Shown here piece after piece: positions 1 through 7,708 of a DNA stretch of 35,896 nt. A program made the position numbers and the translations under genes. The notes under the pieces were generated by a model, which saw nothing but the letters and a program-made list of their open reading frames with translations, was not told the DNA's origin and ran no database searches. The stretch is taken from the NCBI GenBank assembly GCA_964585575.1, contig CAZPEM010000015.1, forward strand, positions 1 through 35,896. Direction: 5' to 3'. Position 1 is the first letter of the stretch, and each line of letters starts with the position of its first letter. This stretch comes from UBA4655 sp964585575 (GTDB lineage: Bacteria > Planctomycetota > Planctomycetia > Pirellulales > UBA1268).

Positions 1-340
1 TTGCGGAGCGAAGTCGGCATCCGAGCGAGCGGAGGGCAGGATGCCCGCAGCGAGCATCCGGCGACGGGCATGGGCAGCCCCGAACCCAGCAGCGTTGACC
101 AGAGTCGACCGTGAGGGGCTGCCCGTGCCCAGGAGCCGGCGTATGCCGACAAGCGAAGCAAGGATTGCGGAGCGAAGTCGGCATCCGAGCGAGCGGAGGG
201 CAGGATGCCCGCAGCGAGCATCCGGTGACGGGCATGGGCAGCCCCGAACCCGGCACGTTCGACGCTCCTCCGGGCATCAACGCAAGAAGTCGCGTCAACA
301 CCCCTCGGATCGCGGCCCGTGCTTCCGTGTGAGTCGCATG
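1..340. repeat. Gene-free region with a duplicated 87-bp palindromic element
   Basis: No convincing gene is present. Positions 1-87 recur at 165-251 with one mismatch, at position 62 against 226. Each copy holds a small perfect dyad (ggatgc / gcatcc) and ends with the core gggcagccccgaaccc. The core arm at 66-81 can pair with 115-130 over 16 positions with one G-T wobble. A second inverted pair is 143-150 / 177-184 (atgccgac / gtcggcat). The core reappears between other genes at 8621-8635 and 28118-28133. Long open frames cross this stretch on the plus strand, but they are GC-rich shadows. The region lies 3' of coaD, so a role in transcript ends or as a REP-like element is possible but inferred. 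Confidence 0.8.
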
Positions 341-847
341 CTACCGCAGCTTCTCGCGGAGCAGCCGGACGACCGGAACGGGGACGAATTTCGCGAGCGC
401 CGCGTCGTCCGCCAAGGGCGTGATCTGCTTCAGGAGCGACGACGAGATGTGGGAGTACTGGGCGTCGGTCATGAGAAACACCGTCTCGATCTCGGGATCG
501 AGGTTGCGGTTGGCGAGCGACATCGTGAACTCGGCCTCGATGTCGGTGAGCGACCTCACGCCGCGCAGGAGAACCTTGCCCCCCTGGGCGCGAACGAAGG
601 CGACCGCGAGGCCGTCGAACGACTCGACCTGCACGTTGGGCAGGTGACCGACCGATTTTCGGACGAGATCCACACGTTCGGCGAGCGTGAACATCGGCTG
701 CTTGTCGGGATTGATGCCGACCCCGACCACCACGCGATCGAAGATTCTCGCGGCCCGCTGGATGACGTCGAGGTGACCGAGCGTGAGCGGGTCGAACGAT
801 CCGGTGTAAACGGCCGCACCGTGGGAAGAGGACCCATTCATCTTCAT
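341..847 (-). CDS. coaD: Pantetheine-phosphate adenylyltransferase CoaD
   Basis: Transfers AMP from ATP to 4'-phosphopantetheine to make dephospho-CoA, the fourth step of cytosolic coenzyme A synthesis. The 168-aa product has the family's usual length. It carries the nucleotidyltransferase signature near the N-terminus: TGSFDPLTLGH at about residues 15-25, with the TxGH form of the HxGH motif. The second signature is HISSSLLKQI near residue 133. The middle part LLRGVRSLTDIEAEF is the usual phosphopantetheine and nucleotide region. The frame stays open far upstream, but homology starts only at the ATG ending at 847. A second ATG at 841 is possible and neither has a strong ribosome site. It is divergent from the small membrane ORF at 956. 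Confidence 0.93.
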   Translation of the reverse strand: MKMNGSSSHGAAVYTGSFDPLTLGHLDVIQRAARIFDRVVVGVGINPDKQPMFTLAERVDLVRKSVGHLPNVQVESFDGLAVAFVRAQGGKVLLRGVRSLTDIEAEFTMSLANRNLDPEIETVFLMTDAQYSHISSSLLKQITPLADDAALAKFVPVPVVRLLREKLR

Positions 848-955
848 CGGGAGTTCCAGGGCGGGGGGGCTGAGGCACGCGCTGCCAAGCGGCACGGGCG
901 TATGGTAGCCTCTCGCCACGGTCGGATGGAACGTGACCGGAGGAGGATGCAAACC

Positions 956-1138
956 GTGTCTCGGGCAGCGCAGTTGACCGGCATGATTTTCACGGGACTG
1001 GTCGGCGTCGTGTTCATCGCCGACCTGGCCGCCGCCGTCCCATTTCAGCGGGTGAGCGTTGCCCTCGACGTCGGCATGGCGGTGGCCGCGGTGATCGTGA
1101 CCTACCTGCTCTGGGCCGCCGGTGCCGCCCGCCGTTGA
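956..1138 (+). CDS. Small two-helix membrane protein, unknown function
   Basis: About 60 residues, nearly all taken up by two predicted membrane helices: roughly LTGMIFTGLVGVVFIADLAA, then a second around VGMAVAAVIVTYLLWAAG, ending in a short basic tail AARR. I chose the GTG at 956 because a GGAGGAGG ribosome site (939-946) sits nine bases before it. The ATG at 947 is too close to that site. The long open frame running upstream from here is only the antisense shadow of coaD. It is transcribed away from coaD and ends just before the tandem repeat array. I do not recognise the family; the membrane nature is a reading of hydrophobicity only. Confidence 0.6.
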   Translation: MSRAAQLTGMIFTGLVGVVFIADLAAAVPFQRVSVALDVGMAVAAVIVTYLLWAAGAARR

Positions 1139-1145
1139 CCGCCCT

Positions 1146-1260
1146 GGGTAGCCGGCAGCGAGGACGCTGGGTAGCCGGCAGCGAGGACGCTGGGTAGCCG
1201 GCAGCGAGGACGCTGGGTAGCCAGCAGCGAGGACGCTGATCAGGCGGCGGCGAGGACGCT
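1146..1260. repeat. Tandem array of five 23-bp units
   Basis: Units start at 1146, 1169, 1192, 1215 and 1238. The first three are identical, the fourth has one change (1223) and the fifth is degenerate in its first half. Each unit ends with gcagcgaggacgct or a near match, which contains the small dyad agcg-agga-cgct. The array lies between the converging ends of the small membrane ORF (1138) and the gene ending at 1240, so it occupies the 3' ends of both transcripts. The fifth unit overlaps the end of the minus-strand gene and supplies its last six codons. There are no spacers, so this is not a CRISPR array. Confidence 0.9.
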
Positions 1261-2001
1261 GCGTTGGCCGCCGCCGCCCGCAGCGGAGGCGAGGATCGTC
1301 GCAAGCTGCGAGAGAGTGACCGCGTCGATCCGCGGGCGTCGCGCGGCGGCACATCTGGCGATCCAGTGCAGCGTGCGCTCGAACCGCTGGCGAGCCTCCC
1401 GCTTCGACTGGCCGGCGACCTGACCCGTCTGGATGACGGAGAGCATGCCGGACTCGAACGACGGACCGAGGATGATGGGAAGCATCCCGCCGAACCATCC
1501 GCGAGGGGTCTTCGGCGCGAACCCCACCTCCCAGAGCCCCCAGACGGGGCTCGAGCAAGACCATCCCGGCGGGCCCGGCCGACGGCTGCGCCGGCCATGC
1601 CAACGGCCGATGTCCTTCGTCACCACCAGCCGAACGCCATGCTCAACGAGAAGCTCCGGCCGCACGGCTGCCGGCGGAGCCGCCCCCGTTGCGGAGCGGA
1701 TCACGACCGCATCGAGCGAGGCAGCCGCCCTGCGGATCGCGGCGAGTCGCTGACGAATGAGCGACTGCCGCACGTCGGCAGCGAACCACTCGTTCGGCAC
1801 TTCGACCGCCAGCCCATCGAGCTCGTCGCGGCATGCCAGCTGACCGGCCGCGGCCTCGAGATCGGCCGGGCTGACGATCCACGTGACGGCCAGCCGTGCC
1901 GATCGGACGGGCCGCGTCCAATCCTGCAGAATCTCGGGCTTGCAGCCGTCCGGCAGACGGCAGCAGATCGACACGACGGCGGAAGAAGCTTCGGACGGCA
2001 T
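1240..2001 (-). CDS. Unrecognised protein, 253 aa
   Basis: The frame keeps strong G/C at third codon positions along its length, unlike the overlapping frames, so it is very likely real. The N-terminal half looks alpha/beta (RLAVTWIVSPADLEAAAG, LDGLAVEVPNEW, LDAVVIRSAT, GVRLVVTKDIGRW). The C-terminal half has a tryptophan-rich stretch (VWGLWEVGFAPKTPRGW) and a basic helix. I recognise no family or catalytic motif. I start at the ATG ending at 2001, which has GGGGGAA eight bases upstream; an in-frame GTG at 2070 would add 23 residues with no ribosome site. It follows the SUMT/HemD fusion by 78 bases and may be co-transcribed. The last residues (SVLAAA) come from the 23-bp repeat. Confidence 0.7.
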   Translation of the reverse strand: MPSEASSAVVSICCRLPDGCKPEILQDWTRPVRSARLAVTWIVSPADLEAAAGQLACRDELDGLAVEVPNEWFAADVRQSLIRQRLAAIRRAAASLDAVVIRSATGAAPPAAVRPELLVEHGVRLVVTKDIGRWHGRRSRRPGPPGWSCSSPVWGLWEVGFAPKTPRGWFGGMLPIILGPSFESGMLSVIQTGQVAGQSKREARQRFERTLHWIARCAAARRPRIDAVTLSQLATILASAAGGGGQRSVLAAA

Positions 2002-2079
2002 TTTTCGTTTCCCCCGGGAAGTCGAATCGGCCGACGAGGGCTTGCGATTCGATCCGCAGGCGGGACGCACGCAGAAGCG

Positions 2080-3735
2080 TCAGGGTCGCCTGCTGGAAAG
2101 CTGGAGAAGCCCTGACGAAGCCGCAGAAGACGCGGGCGAAGACTGCTCGCAGGTCACGATTGCGGCCGTGAGGGATTCCGCCGTGGCCGCGGCGGCCTCC
2201 ACGGCCGGCTCCCTTCCGGAGGCCCGAATCGCCTCCGATGTCAGCGGGCTCAAGCTCGCGATCCGGACCCCGGCCAGGCGATCCCCGAGGAGGCGGATCG
2301 AGGCGGACGCGATCGCGGGGCTCGTGAGCGTGATCCAGTCGGCAGGCCGGCGAGCGAGGGAAGCGGCCACCGCGGGATCGATGGAAGCGACGTCGATGCT
2401 GCGGTAGGCAACCACCTCCCGAACGTGATGGCCGGCGGCCGCGAGCCTGCGGGCGAGCACGTCCCGCCCCCTGTCGGCCTTCACGAGCAGAAACCGTCTG
2501 CATGGCGGGCCGTTCACGAGCAGCCCTGCCAAAGACTCCGCCGAATACGTCGTCGAAGGCGCGAGGTCGCAGGAAAACCCGGCCGCGGTCAGCGCCGACG
2601 CCGTCTTCGCCCCGACCGCGGCGAGCCTGACCGTGCCGAGGTGCCTGCCGTCTCGAACCATCGCCCGCAGCCGCCCGACGAACGCCGCCACTCCGTTCAC
2701 GCTGGAGAACACGACCCAGTCGAATGTCGAGATGTCTCGGATCGCCGCATCCATGGGCTCCCACGAGGTCGGCGGCTCGATGCGGATGGCCGGCACGCTC
2801 AGACACTCCGCTCCAAGTGCCGCAAGCCGCGCGGCGAGTTCGTCCGCCTGCCCCTCGGGCCGCGTTACCACGATCCGTCTGCCGAGAAGCGGCCGGCCAG
2901 GCCCCGCTACGACTGCGCGAGGCAGCGGCCCGGCACGTTCACCTGGGCGTCCGCTCTCGCCGACGACTTCGCCGACGATCGCGACCGCGGGCGAGACCAT
3001 CGCATGCCTCGATGCGGCCTCCGAAGCGTCGGCGAGCGTGGTCAGGAGAATTCGCTCCCCCTGCCATCCGCACTGCGAGACGATCGCCACGGGCGTGTCA
3101 CCGCGGCGACCTGCCGCGACGAGCCGAAGCGACCACTCCTCGAGCCGCTCGACGCCCATGTAGAAGACGAGCGTGCCCGGCATCACGGCCAGCCGCTCGA
3201 GATCGAGACCACCGCTCTCGCCCGCATGGTGCCCGGTGACGAGGGCGACGGCCGACGCATGCGTACGGCTCGTCAGCGGGATGCACGCGGTGGCGGCCGC
3301 AGCGACGGCGGCGGTCACGCCGGGCACGATCTCGACGTCGATGCCCGCCTCCCGCAAGGGCTGCATCTCCTCGGCAAGGCGGGCGAAGACGGACGGATCC
3401 CCTCCCTTGAGACGCACGACGTTCGTGCCGGCCAAGGCGAGGTCGCGGAGCGCTCGTCCGGTCTCGAGGCCCGCGTCGCCCGTCTCACCCCCGGCGATCG
3501 AATCCCTCGACACCGGCACGAGCCGCGCGGTCGACGGCGCCAGTGCGAGCACGCTCGCGTGCACGAGCAGATCGTGCACCACGACCTCGGCGGCTTCGAT
3601 GGCCCGCATCGCCCTCACGGTCAGCAGGTCCACGGCGCCAGGCCCGGCACCGACGAATCGGACCCGAGGACGCGAGGCTGCGGCGGAGGACGCCTCGTCG
3701 ATCGGTCGGCTCGATGGTTGTCCTGAAGGCGACAT
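2080..3735 (-). CDS. Fused uroporphyrinogen-III C-methyltransferase / uroporphyrinogen-III synthase
   Basis: A bifunctional tetrapyrrole enzyme of about 551 aa. Residues of roughly 22-265 are a SUMT (CobA) domain: GAGPGAVDLLTVRA binding loop, RLKGGDPSVFAR, PGVTAAVAAAA and GTLVFYMGV are its usual motifs. It methylates uroporphyrinogen III at C2 and C7 towards precorrin-2 (siroheme or cobalamin). Residues from about 288 to 530 are uroporphyrinogen-III synthase (HemD): TRPEGQADELAARLAALGA, DWVVFSSVNGV, TTYSAESLAGLL and TLTSPAIASA. HemD closes and inverts hydroxymethylbilane, so one chain makes the branch-point substrate and diverts it. This fusion order is known in many bacteria. The ATG at 3735 is chosen; an in-frame ATG at 3801 would overlap the start codon of the divergent TPR gene. 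Confidence 0.93.
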   Translation of the reverse strand: MSPSGQPSSRPIDEASSAAASRPRVRFVGAGPGAVDLLTVRAMRAIEAAEVVVHDLLVHASVLALAPSTARLVPVSRDSIAGGETGDAGLETGRALRDLALAGTNVVRLKGGDPSVFARLAEEMQPLREAGIDVEIVPGVTAAVAAAATACIPLTSRTHASAVALVTGHHAGESGGLDLERLAVMPGTLVFYMGVERLEEWSLRLVAAGRRGDTPVAIVSQCGWQGERILLTTLADASEAASRHAMVSPAVAIVGEVVGESGRPGERAGPLPRAVVAGPGRPLLGRRIVVTRPEGQADELAARLAALGAECLSVPAIRIEPPTSWEPMDAAIRDISTFDWVVFSSVNGVAAFVGRLRAMVRDGRHLGTVRLAAVGAKTASALTAAGFSCDLAPSTTYSAESLAGLLVNGPPCRRFLLVKADRGRDVLARRLAAAGHHVREVVAYRSIDVASIDPAVAASLARRPADWITLTSPAIASASIRLLGDRLAGVRIASLSPLTSEAIRASGREPAVEAAAATAESLTAAIVTCEQSSPASSAASSGLLQLSSRRP

Positions 3736-3799
3736 CAGCTCTGAAGATATGGATTCGCCGGGCTCCCGCCACGGTAGAACGTCTGTTACGATTGTAATC

Positions 3800-5206
3800 A
3801 TGTCGAGCGAAGCAGCGGCCGTGCCGCCAACCCCACAGACGGCGGCCTCGAATCTTTCCCCGAACGATCGCGCCCGGCTGTCGCAGTGCTTCCAGCGGGG
3901 AACGCAGAGTGCCGCGACGAACCTCGATTATGCGATCGAGATGTTCCAGCAGTGCGTCCTCGGGGATCCCGGCAACGCGATCTACCTGCAAAACCTGCTC
4001 GGAGTCCTCCGCAAGAAGCACGGCGGAAAGAGCCGCGGGCCGGGACTGTCGGGCCTGTTCAACGTCGGGGCGAAGGCCGGCATGAAGAAGGCCGCCGCTG
4101 CCGCGCAGTGGGGAGAAGTGCTCAAGCAGGGGCTCGCGATCCTCAAGACGAATCCCTTCGACCACTCCTGCCTGCTCGCGATGGCCGACGCATGCGGCAA
4201 CCTCCTGCAGATCGAAACCCAGCGGGTCTACCTGAAGGCCGCACTCGACGCCGCTCCATCGGAGGTCGAAGTGAACCGCCAGTGTGCCAGGTTCCTGGCC
4301 GACCGCGGCGAGTTCGACCAGGCGATCGCCTGCTGGGTCCGCGTGTCGAACGTGAAGAATTTCGCCGAGGAGGCGCAGAAGGAGATCGCCCGACTCCAGG
4401 TCGAGAAGACGATCGTCGCTGGGCACGGCCTCGCCGGCAGGGGAGGAGCCGCGAAGGCCGGGTCGGGCGGCGAGCCCACGGCCACCGACCGGGCCGCGGA
4501 GCTGAAGGCCCTGATCAGGACGAAGCCGACCGAGATCGAGAACTATCTCGAACTGGCCGACCTCCACGATCGGTCGGGATCGATCGCCGATGCCGAGAAG
4601 ACGCTGCTCGACGCGCTGGCCGCGTCCGGCAACGACCTGAAGGTCCGCGAGCACCTCGAGGACCGGCAGATGCGGTGGGCCCGGCAGCGGATCCTCGTCG
4701 CGGAAAAGCGTCTCGAAGCGGAGGATACCGAGACGACCCGGGCAACGCTCGACAAGCTCCGCCAGCAGCTCCTCAAGCTGGAGATCGACGTCTACTCCGC
4801 CCGTACGTCGAGGTATCCGGAAAACCCGACGTGGAAGTACGAGCTGGCGATGCGACTGAAGGCCGCCGGAAATTTCGGCGAGGCCATCCGTCACTTCCAG
4901 GACTCGCTCCAGGATCCGAGGAAACGGGGACAGGTGTCTCTCGAACTCGGGGAGTGCTTCCAGAAGATCAAGCAGTACCAGCTCGCCATGCGAAACTACG
5001 CCACGGCGGTCGACCTGCTGACCGACCGGGAACTCGAACTCCGCAAGCGGGCGCTCTACCGGGCGGGAGTGCTGGCGGCCGGACTGGAGGACGTCGATTT
5101 GGCCAAAAAGCACCTATCCACGCTCGCCGGGCTCGATTTCGGCTACCGTGACGTGGCCCAGCGGCTGGACAAGCTCGACTCCATCGGCCATAACAAAGGA
5201 TCCTGA
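3800..5206 (+). CDS. Cytoplasmic TPR-repeat protein
   Basis: 468 aa with no signal peptide or membrane segment. TPR-like helical pairs are visible around LDYAIEMFQQCVLGDPGNAI, NYLELADLHDRSGSIADAEK, WKYELAMRLKAAGNFGEAI and LELGECFQKIKQYQLAMRNY. A central charged segment (VAEKRLEAEDTETTRATLDKL) suggests a coiled coil. TPR proteins are protein-binding scaffolds, and nothing here shows the partner. The true start is the ATG at 3800; the open frame extending upstream is the shadow of the SUMT/HemD gene. rpsT follows 31 bases after the stop, so the two are probably co-transcribed, which hints at a link with translation but does not prove it. Confidence 0.85.
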   Translation: MSSEAAAVPPTPQTAASNLSPNDRARLSQCFQRGTQSAATNLDYAIEMFQQCVLGDPGNAIYLQNLLGVLRKKHGGKSRGPGLSGLFNVGAKAGMKKAAAAAQWGEVLKQGLAILKTNPFDHSCLLAMADACGNLLQIETQRVYLKAALDAAPSEVEVNRQCARFLADRGEFDQAIACWVRVSNVKNFAEEAQKEIARLQVEKTIVAGHGLAGRGGAAKAGSGGEPTATDRAAELKALIRTKPTEIENYLELADLHDRSGSIADAEKTLLDALAASGNDLKVREHLEDRQMRWARQRILVAEKRLEAEDTETTRATLDKLRQQLLKLEIDVYSARTSRYPENPTWKYELAMRLKAAGNFGEAIRHFQDSLQDPRKRGQVSLELGECFQKIKQYQLAMRNYATAVDLLTDRELELRKRALYRAGVLAAGLEDVDLAKKHLSTLAGLDFGYRDVAQRLDKLDSIGHNKGS

Positions 5207-5237
5207 AAAGTCCCCGCAACCCGTTGCCAGAGTACCC

Positions 5238-5507
5238 ATGCCCCATTCGGCCAGCGCCAAGAAGCGAAACCGCCAGAATCTCGCCCGCCGCAAGCGGAAC
5301 CGTGCCGCAAAATCGGAAATCAAGTCGGCGATCCGACGCGTTCTCACTGCGGCCGGGACGGCGAAGCACGACGAGGCGGCCGAGGCGTTTCGCACGGCGG
5401 CCCGCACCGTCGATCGAGCCGCGGCCGCGAAGGTGATCCACCACAACCGTGCCGCCCGGATCAAGTCGCGTCTCTCGTCGCGACTGCTCGCCGCCAAGAA
5501 GGGCTGA
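5238..5507 (+). CDS. rpsT: 30S ribosomal protein S20
   Basis: 89 aa, basic and mostly helical, with the family's typical opening (MPHSASAKKRNRQNLARR) and the conserved IKSAIRRV and HHNRAARIKSRLSSRL regions. S20 binds 16S rRNA early in assembly of the small subunit. Length is normal. The start is the ATG at 5238; the open frame upstream of it overlaps the TPR gene and is not conserved-looking. The last codons and stop lie in a short 19-bp-period duplication. Confidence 0.96.
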   Translation: MPHSASAKKRNRQNLARRKRNRAAKSEIKSAIRRVLTAAGTAKHDEAAEAFRTAARTVDRAAAAKVIHHNRAARIKSRLSSRLLAAKKG

Positions 5508-5530
5508 GGCCCGCAAGAAGGGCTGAGGCC
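5495..5530. repeat. Short tandem duplication over the rpsT stop codon
   Basis: The 17-base string caagaagggctgaggcc occurs at 5495-5511 and again at 5514-5530, a period of 19. The first copy encodes the last residues and TGA of rpsT; the second follows as untranslated sequence with a repeated TGA. It looks like a recent slippage or duplication event. Confidence 0.85.
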
Positions 5531-5544
5531 AGAATGGCCGCGGC

Positions 5545-6480
5545 TCACCACGCGATGAGGGTCGAGTCGAAGACCGGCCCCTCAATGCAGGTGCGGCGGT
5601 AGTCCCAGCCGCCCGAAGCATCGCGGACCGGGGCAACGCAGCTGAAGCAGATGCCGACCCCACAGGCCATCGGCGTCTCGAGCGACACTTCGCACGGCAC
5701 GCCGTGCCGTGCTGCCCACGTCGAAACAGCCGCCATCATGCCTTCGGGGCCGCAGCAGGCGATCCGCACGCTTCGTCCGCCCGACGCTTCAGGGCCTTTC
5801 GAATCATCGGCAAATGCGTCCAAGAGGTCGACGACGGTGCCCGTTCTCCCGACCGAACCGTCGAGCGTGGCCAGGTGCACGTCGATGCCGGCGTCGCGAA
5901 AATCCTCGACGTCGCCGAAAAGGGAACCGGTGCGGCAGCCCCAGAGGAGGGTCACGCGATCGGCACGGGCGGCCGCGACTCCCGGCCCGCCATACCGCGC
6001 GATGCCCAGCCGTTCCTTGCCGAGGGCCAGAAGCGCGGTCTGGCCGATGCCTCCGGCGACGAGCAGGAGATGCCCGGCCTGATGTGGGGCGAAGCCGTTG
6101 CCGAGCGGGCCCCAGAACTCGACCGATTCCCCGACGGCGACACGGCTCAGGGCCTGCGTGAATTTTCCGTGAACGGCGTAGATGAAATCGGCGTAGCGGG
6201 CGGCGGCTGCTTCCCTCGGGCCGGGCGGGCCTCCATCGGCCTGGAGGGCCGTCTCGTAGACCGCCAGCGGCCGCGCCAGGAGCGGATCGAGACGCCCCGG
6301 CAGCCTCACCATCGCGAACTGGCCGGGCCGCGCGGTCGCGGCGAGGTTCGGCGCGAGCACCCGGAGCCGCCAGGTGCCCTCGGCGATCCGCTCGTGTCGC
6401 ACGATCGTGCCGCTTGCCACCTCGGCCGTCGCGGTTCCGGCCGAGCAGGATGCCTGAGGTGCATGAGTCACGTCGATCAT
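5545..6480 (-). CDS. pyrK: Dihydroorotate dehydrogenase electron-transfer subunit PyrK
   Basis: 311 aa. Passes electrons from the PyrD flavin through FAD and a [2Fe-2S] cluster to NAD+ in class 1B dihydroorotate dehydrogenase of pyrimidine synthesis. An N-terminal FAD-binding barrel (PGQFAMVRLPGRLDPLLARPL) is followed by a Rossmann-like NAD domain (LLLVAGGIGQTALLAL, ACCGPEGMM). The four cluster cysteines are C273, C278, C281 and C298 in MACGVGICFSCV and RRTC. An insertion (residues 82-96, rich in G and P) lies in the first domain. The ATG at 6480 overlaps the rluB stop by four bases and has AAGGGGG upstream, implying translational coupling. No pyrD is in the window. Confidence 0.93.
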   Translation of the reverse strand: MIDVTHAPQASCSAGTATAEVASGTIVRHERIAEGTWRLRVLAPNLAATARPGQFAMVRLPGRLDPLLARPLAVYETALQADGGPPGPREAAAARYADFIYAVHGKFTQALSRVAVGESVEFWGPLGNGFAPHQAGHLLLVAGGIGQTALLALGKERLGIARYGGPGVAAARADRVTLLWGCRTGSLFGDVEDFRDAGIDVHLATLDGSVGRTGTVVDLLDAFADDSKGPEASGGRSVRIACCGPEGMMAAVSTWAARHGVPCEVSLETPMACGVGICFSCVAPVRDASGGWDYRRTCIEGPVFDSTLIAW

Positions 6481-7508
6481 GCGTCCCCCTTCGCTGCGGG
6501 CCGACCACCCTTCGAACGTCGCCAGTCCGACGCCTTGCCGAGCCGCCTGCGGCGGGAACCACCGCCGAGTTTGCCAGCCGGTCCGCCGCCGGCCCGCCCC
6601 GCCTTGCCGGAGCGTTCATCGCGCGGGGTTCGATCGCCAGGTCGTTGGCCCGGCCGTCGGTTCCCGGCCCGCCGCTGCGGCCTGCCGTCTCGCGGTGGCC
6701 TCCGGACGGCCTCACGGCCGCCGACGGATGGCATCGATTCTTCCCGGAGCTTGCGGATCTCCTCCCATCCCAGCCGCCGCCACTGTCCCGGCAGAAGGTC
6801 GCCGAGCGACAGCGACCCGACGGCCACCCGCTTGAGCTGGTGAACCTTGTGGCCGACCGCCGCGAGGATCCTGCGGATTTCGCGGTTCTTCCCCTCGTCG
6901 AGCACCATCTCGAGCACGCTGCTCAGCTTGTGCGAAGACCGGATCGCGACCCGGCGGACGCGGGCGACGCCCTCGGCAAGCGGCACGCCCCGGCGGAGCT
7001 TGTCGAGCGTCTCCTCGGTCGGCACGCCGGCCACCTGCACGTGGTACTTCTTTTCGACGCCATACCGCGGATGCGCCAGCCTGTTGGCGAGGTCGCCATC
7101 GTTCGTCACGAGGATCAGACCCTCGCTCATCCGGTCGAGCCTTCCGATCGCGAACAGCCGCCGCTCTCCGGGAACGAGATCGACCACGCGCGGCCTGCCG
7201 GTCGGGTCGAAGTTGGTCGTCACGACGCCGACCGGCTTGTTGAGCAGGTAGACGACCCGCGAAGGATCAGGGAGCTTCTCGCCGTCCACGCGGATCTCCT
7301 GCGACCGCGGGTCGACCTTGGTCCCGAGGGTCGTGACGACCTGCCGATCGACCTCGACGCGGCCGGTCGTGATGAGTTCCTCACAGGAACGCCTGCTGCC
7401 GAGACCGGCCGCAGCGAGCACCTTTTGGAGCCGTTCGAGGCCCTCCTCATCGGTCGGTGCCACTGCGGGACGGGGGGGTTTGCGGTCGGCGGGACGGGTC
7501 TTCGACAC
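6477..7508 (-). CDS. rluB: RluB-type 23S rRNA pseudouridine synthase with long basic tail
   Basis: 343 aa. An N-terminal S4 RNA-binding domain (ERLQKVLAAAGLGSRRSCEE) precedes an RsuA/RluB catalytic domain containing GRLDRMSEGLILVTNDG, where the Asp of GRLD is the catalytic residue, then KKYHVQVAGV and EGKNREIRRILAAVGH. The RluB group modifies U2605 of 23S rRNA; the exact target here is inferred. The C-terminal 75 or so residues are almost only R, G, P and K and look disordered and RNA-binding. I start at the GTG at 7508 because GGAG lies seven bases before it; an ATG at 7559 and a TTG at 7568 in the same frame lack a ribosome site. It is coupled to pyrK by a 4-base overlap. Confidence 0.9.
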   Translation of the reverse strand: MSKTRPADRKPPRPAVAPTDEEGLERLQKVLAAAGLGSRRSCEELITTGRVEVDRQVVTTLGTKVDPRSQEIRVDGEKLPDPSRVVYLLNKPVGVVTTNFDPTGRPRVVDLVPGERRLFAIGRLDRMSEGLILVTNDGDLANRLAHPRYGVEKKYHVQVAGVPTEETLDKLRRGVPLAEGVARVRRVAIRSSHKLSSVLEMVLDEGKNREIRRILAAVGHKVHQLKRVAVGSLSLGDLLPGQWRRLGWEEIRKLREESMPSVGGREAVRRPPRDGRPQRRAGNRRPGQRPGDRTPRDERSGKAGRAGGGPAGKLGGGSRRRRLGKASDWRRSKGGRPAAKGDA

Positions 7509-7708
7509 GATCGAACTCCAGAGCGAACCGGGCGGGGTGTGGCCGGTCGTAGGGATCATAACCGCCAAGGCGGAAAGGGGCGTGCCCCCCGGTCGATACC
7601 ACGCTTGGAAACGAGGAAGTCAGCCGCGGACCAGCCGAGATGCCCAGACCGCCCCGACGCGTCATTCTCGACACCGCAGCCACGGCCGGTCCCCCCGCAG
7701 GACCGCCC

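Noticed and set aside
41..1138. 365-aa open frame on the plus strand
   Set aside because: It is antisense to coaD and rich in R, E and G; only its last 60 residues look like a real protein, which is called separately.
1146..1260. CRISPR array
   Set aside because: The 23-bp units are contiguous with no spacers, and no cas gene is near.
3173..3799. N-terminal extension of the TPR gene
   Set aside because: It is antisense to the SUMT/HemD gene; homology-like sequence starts at the ATG at 3800.
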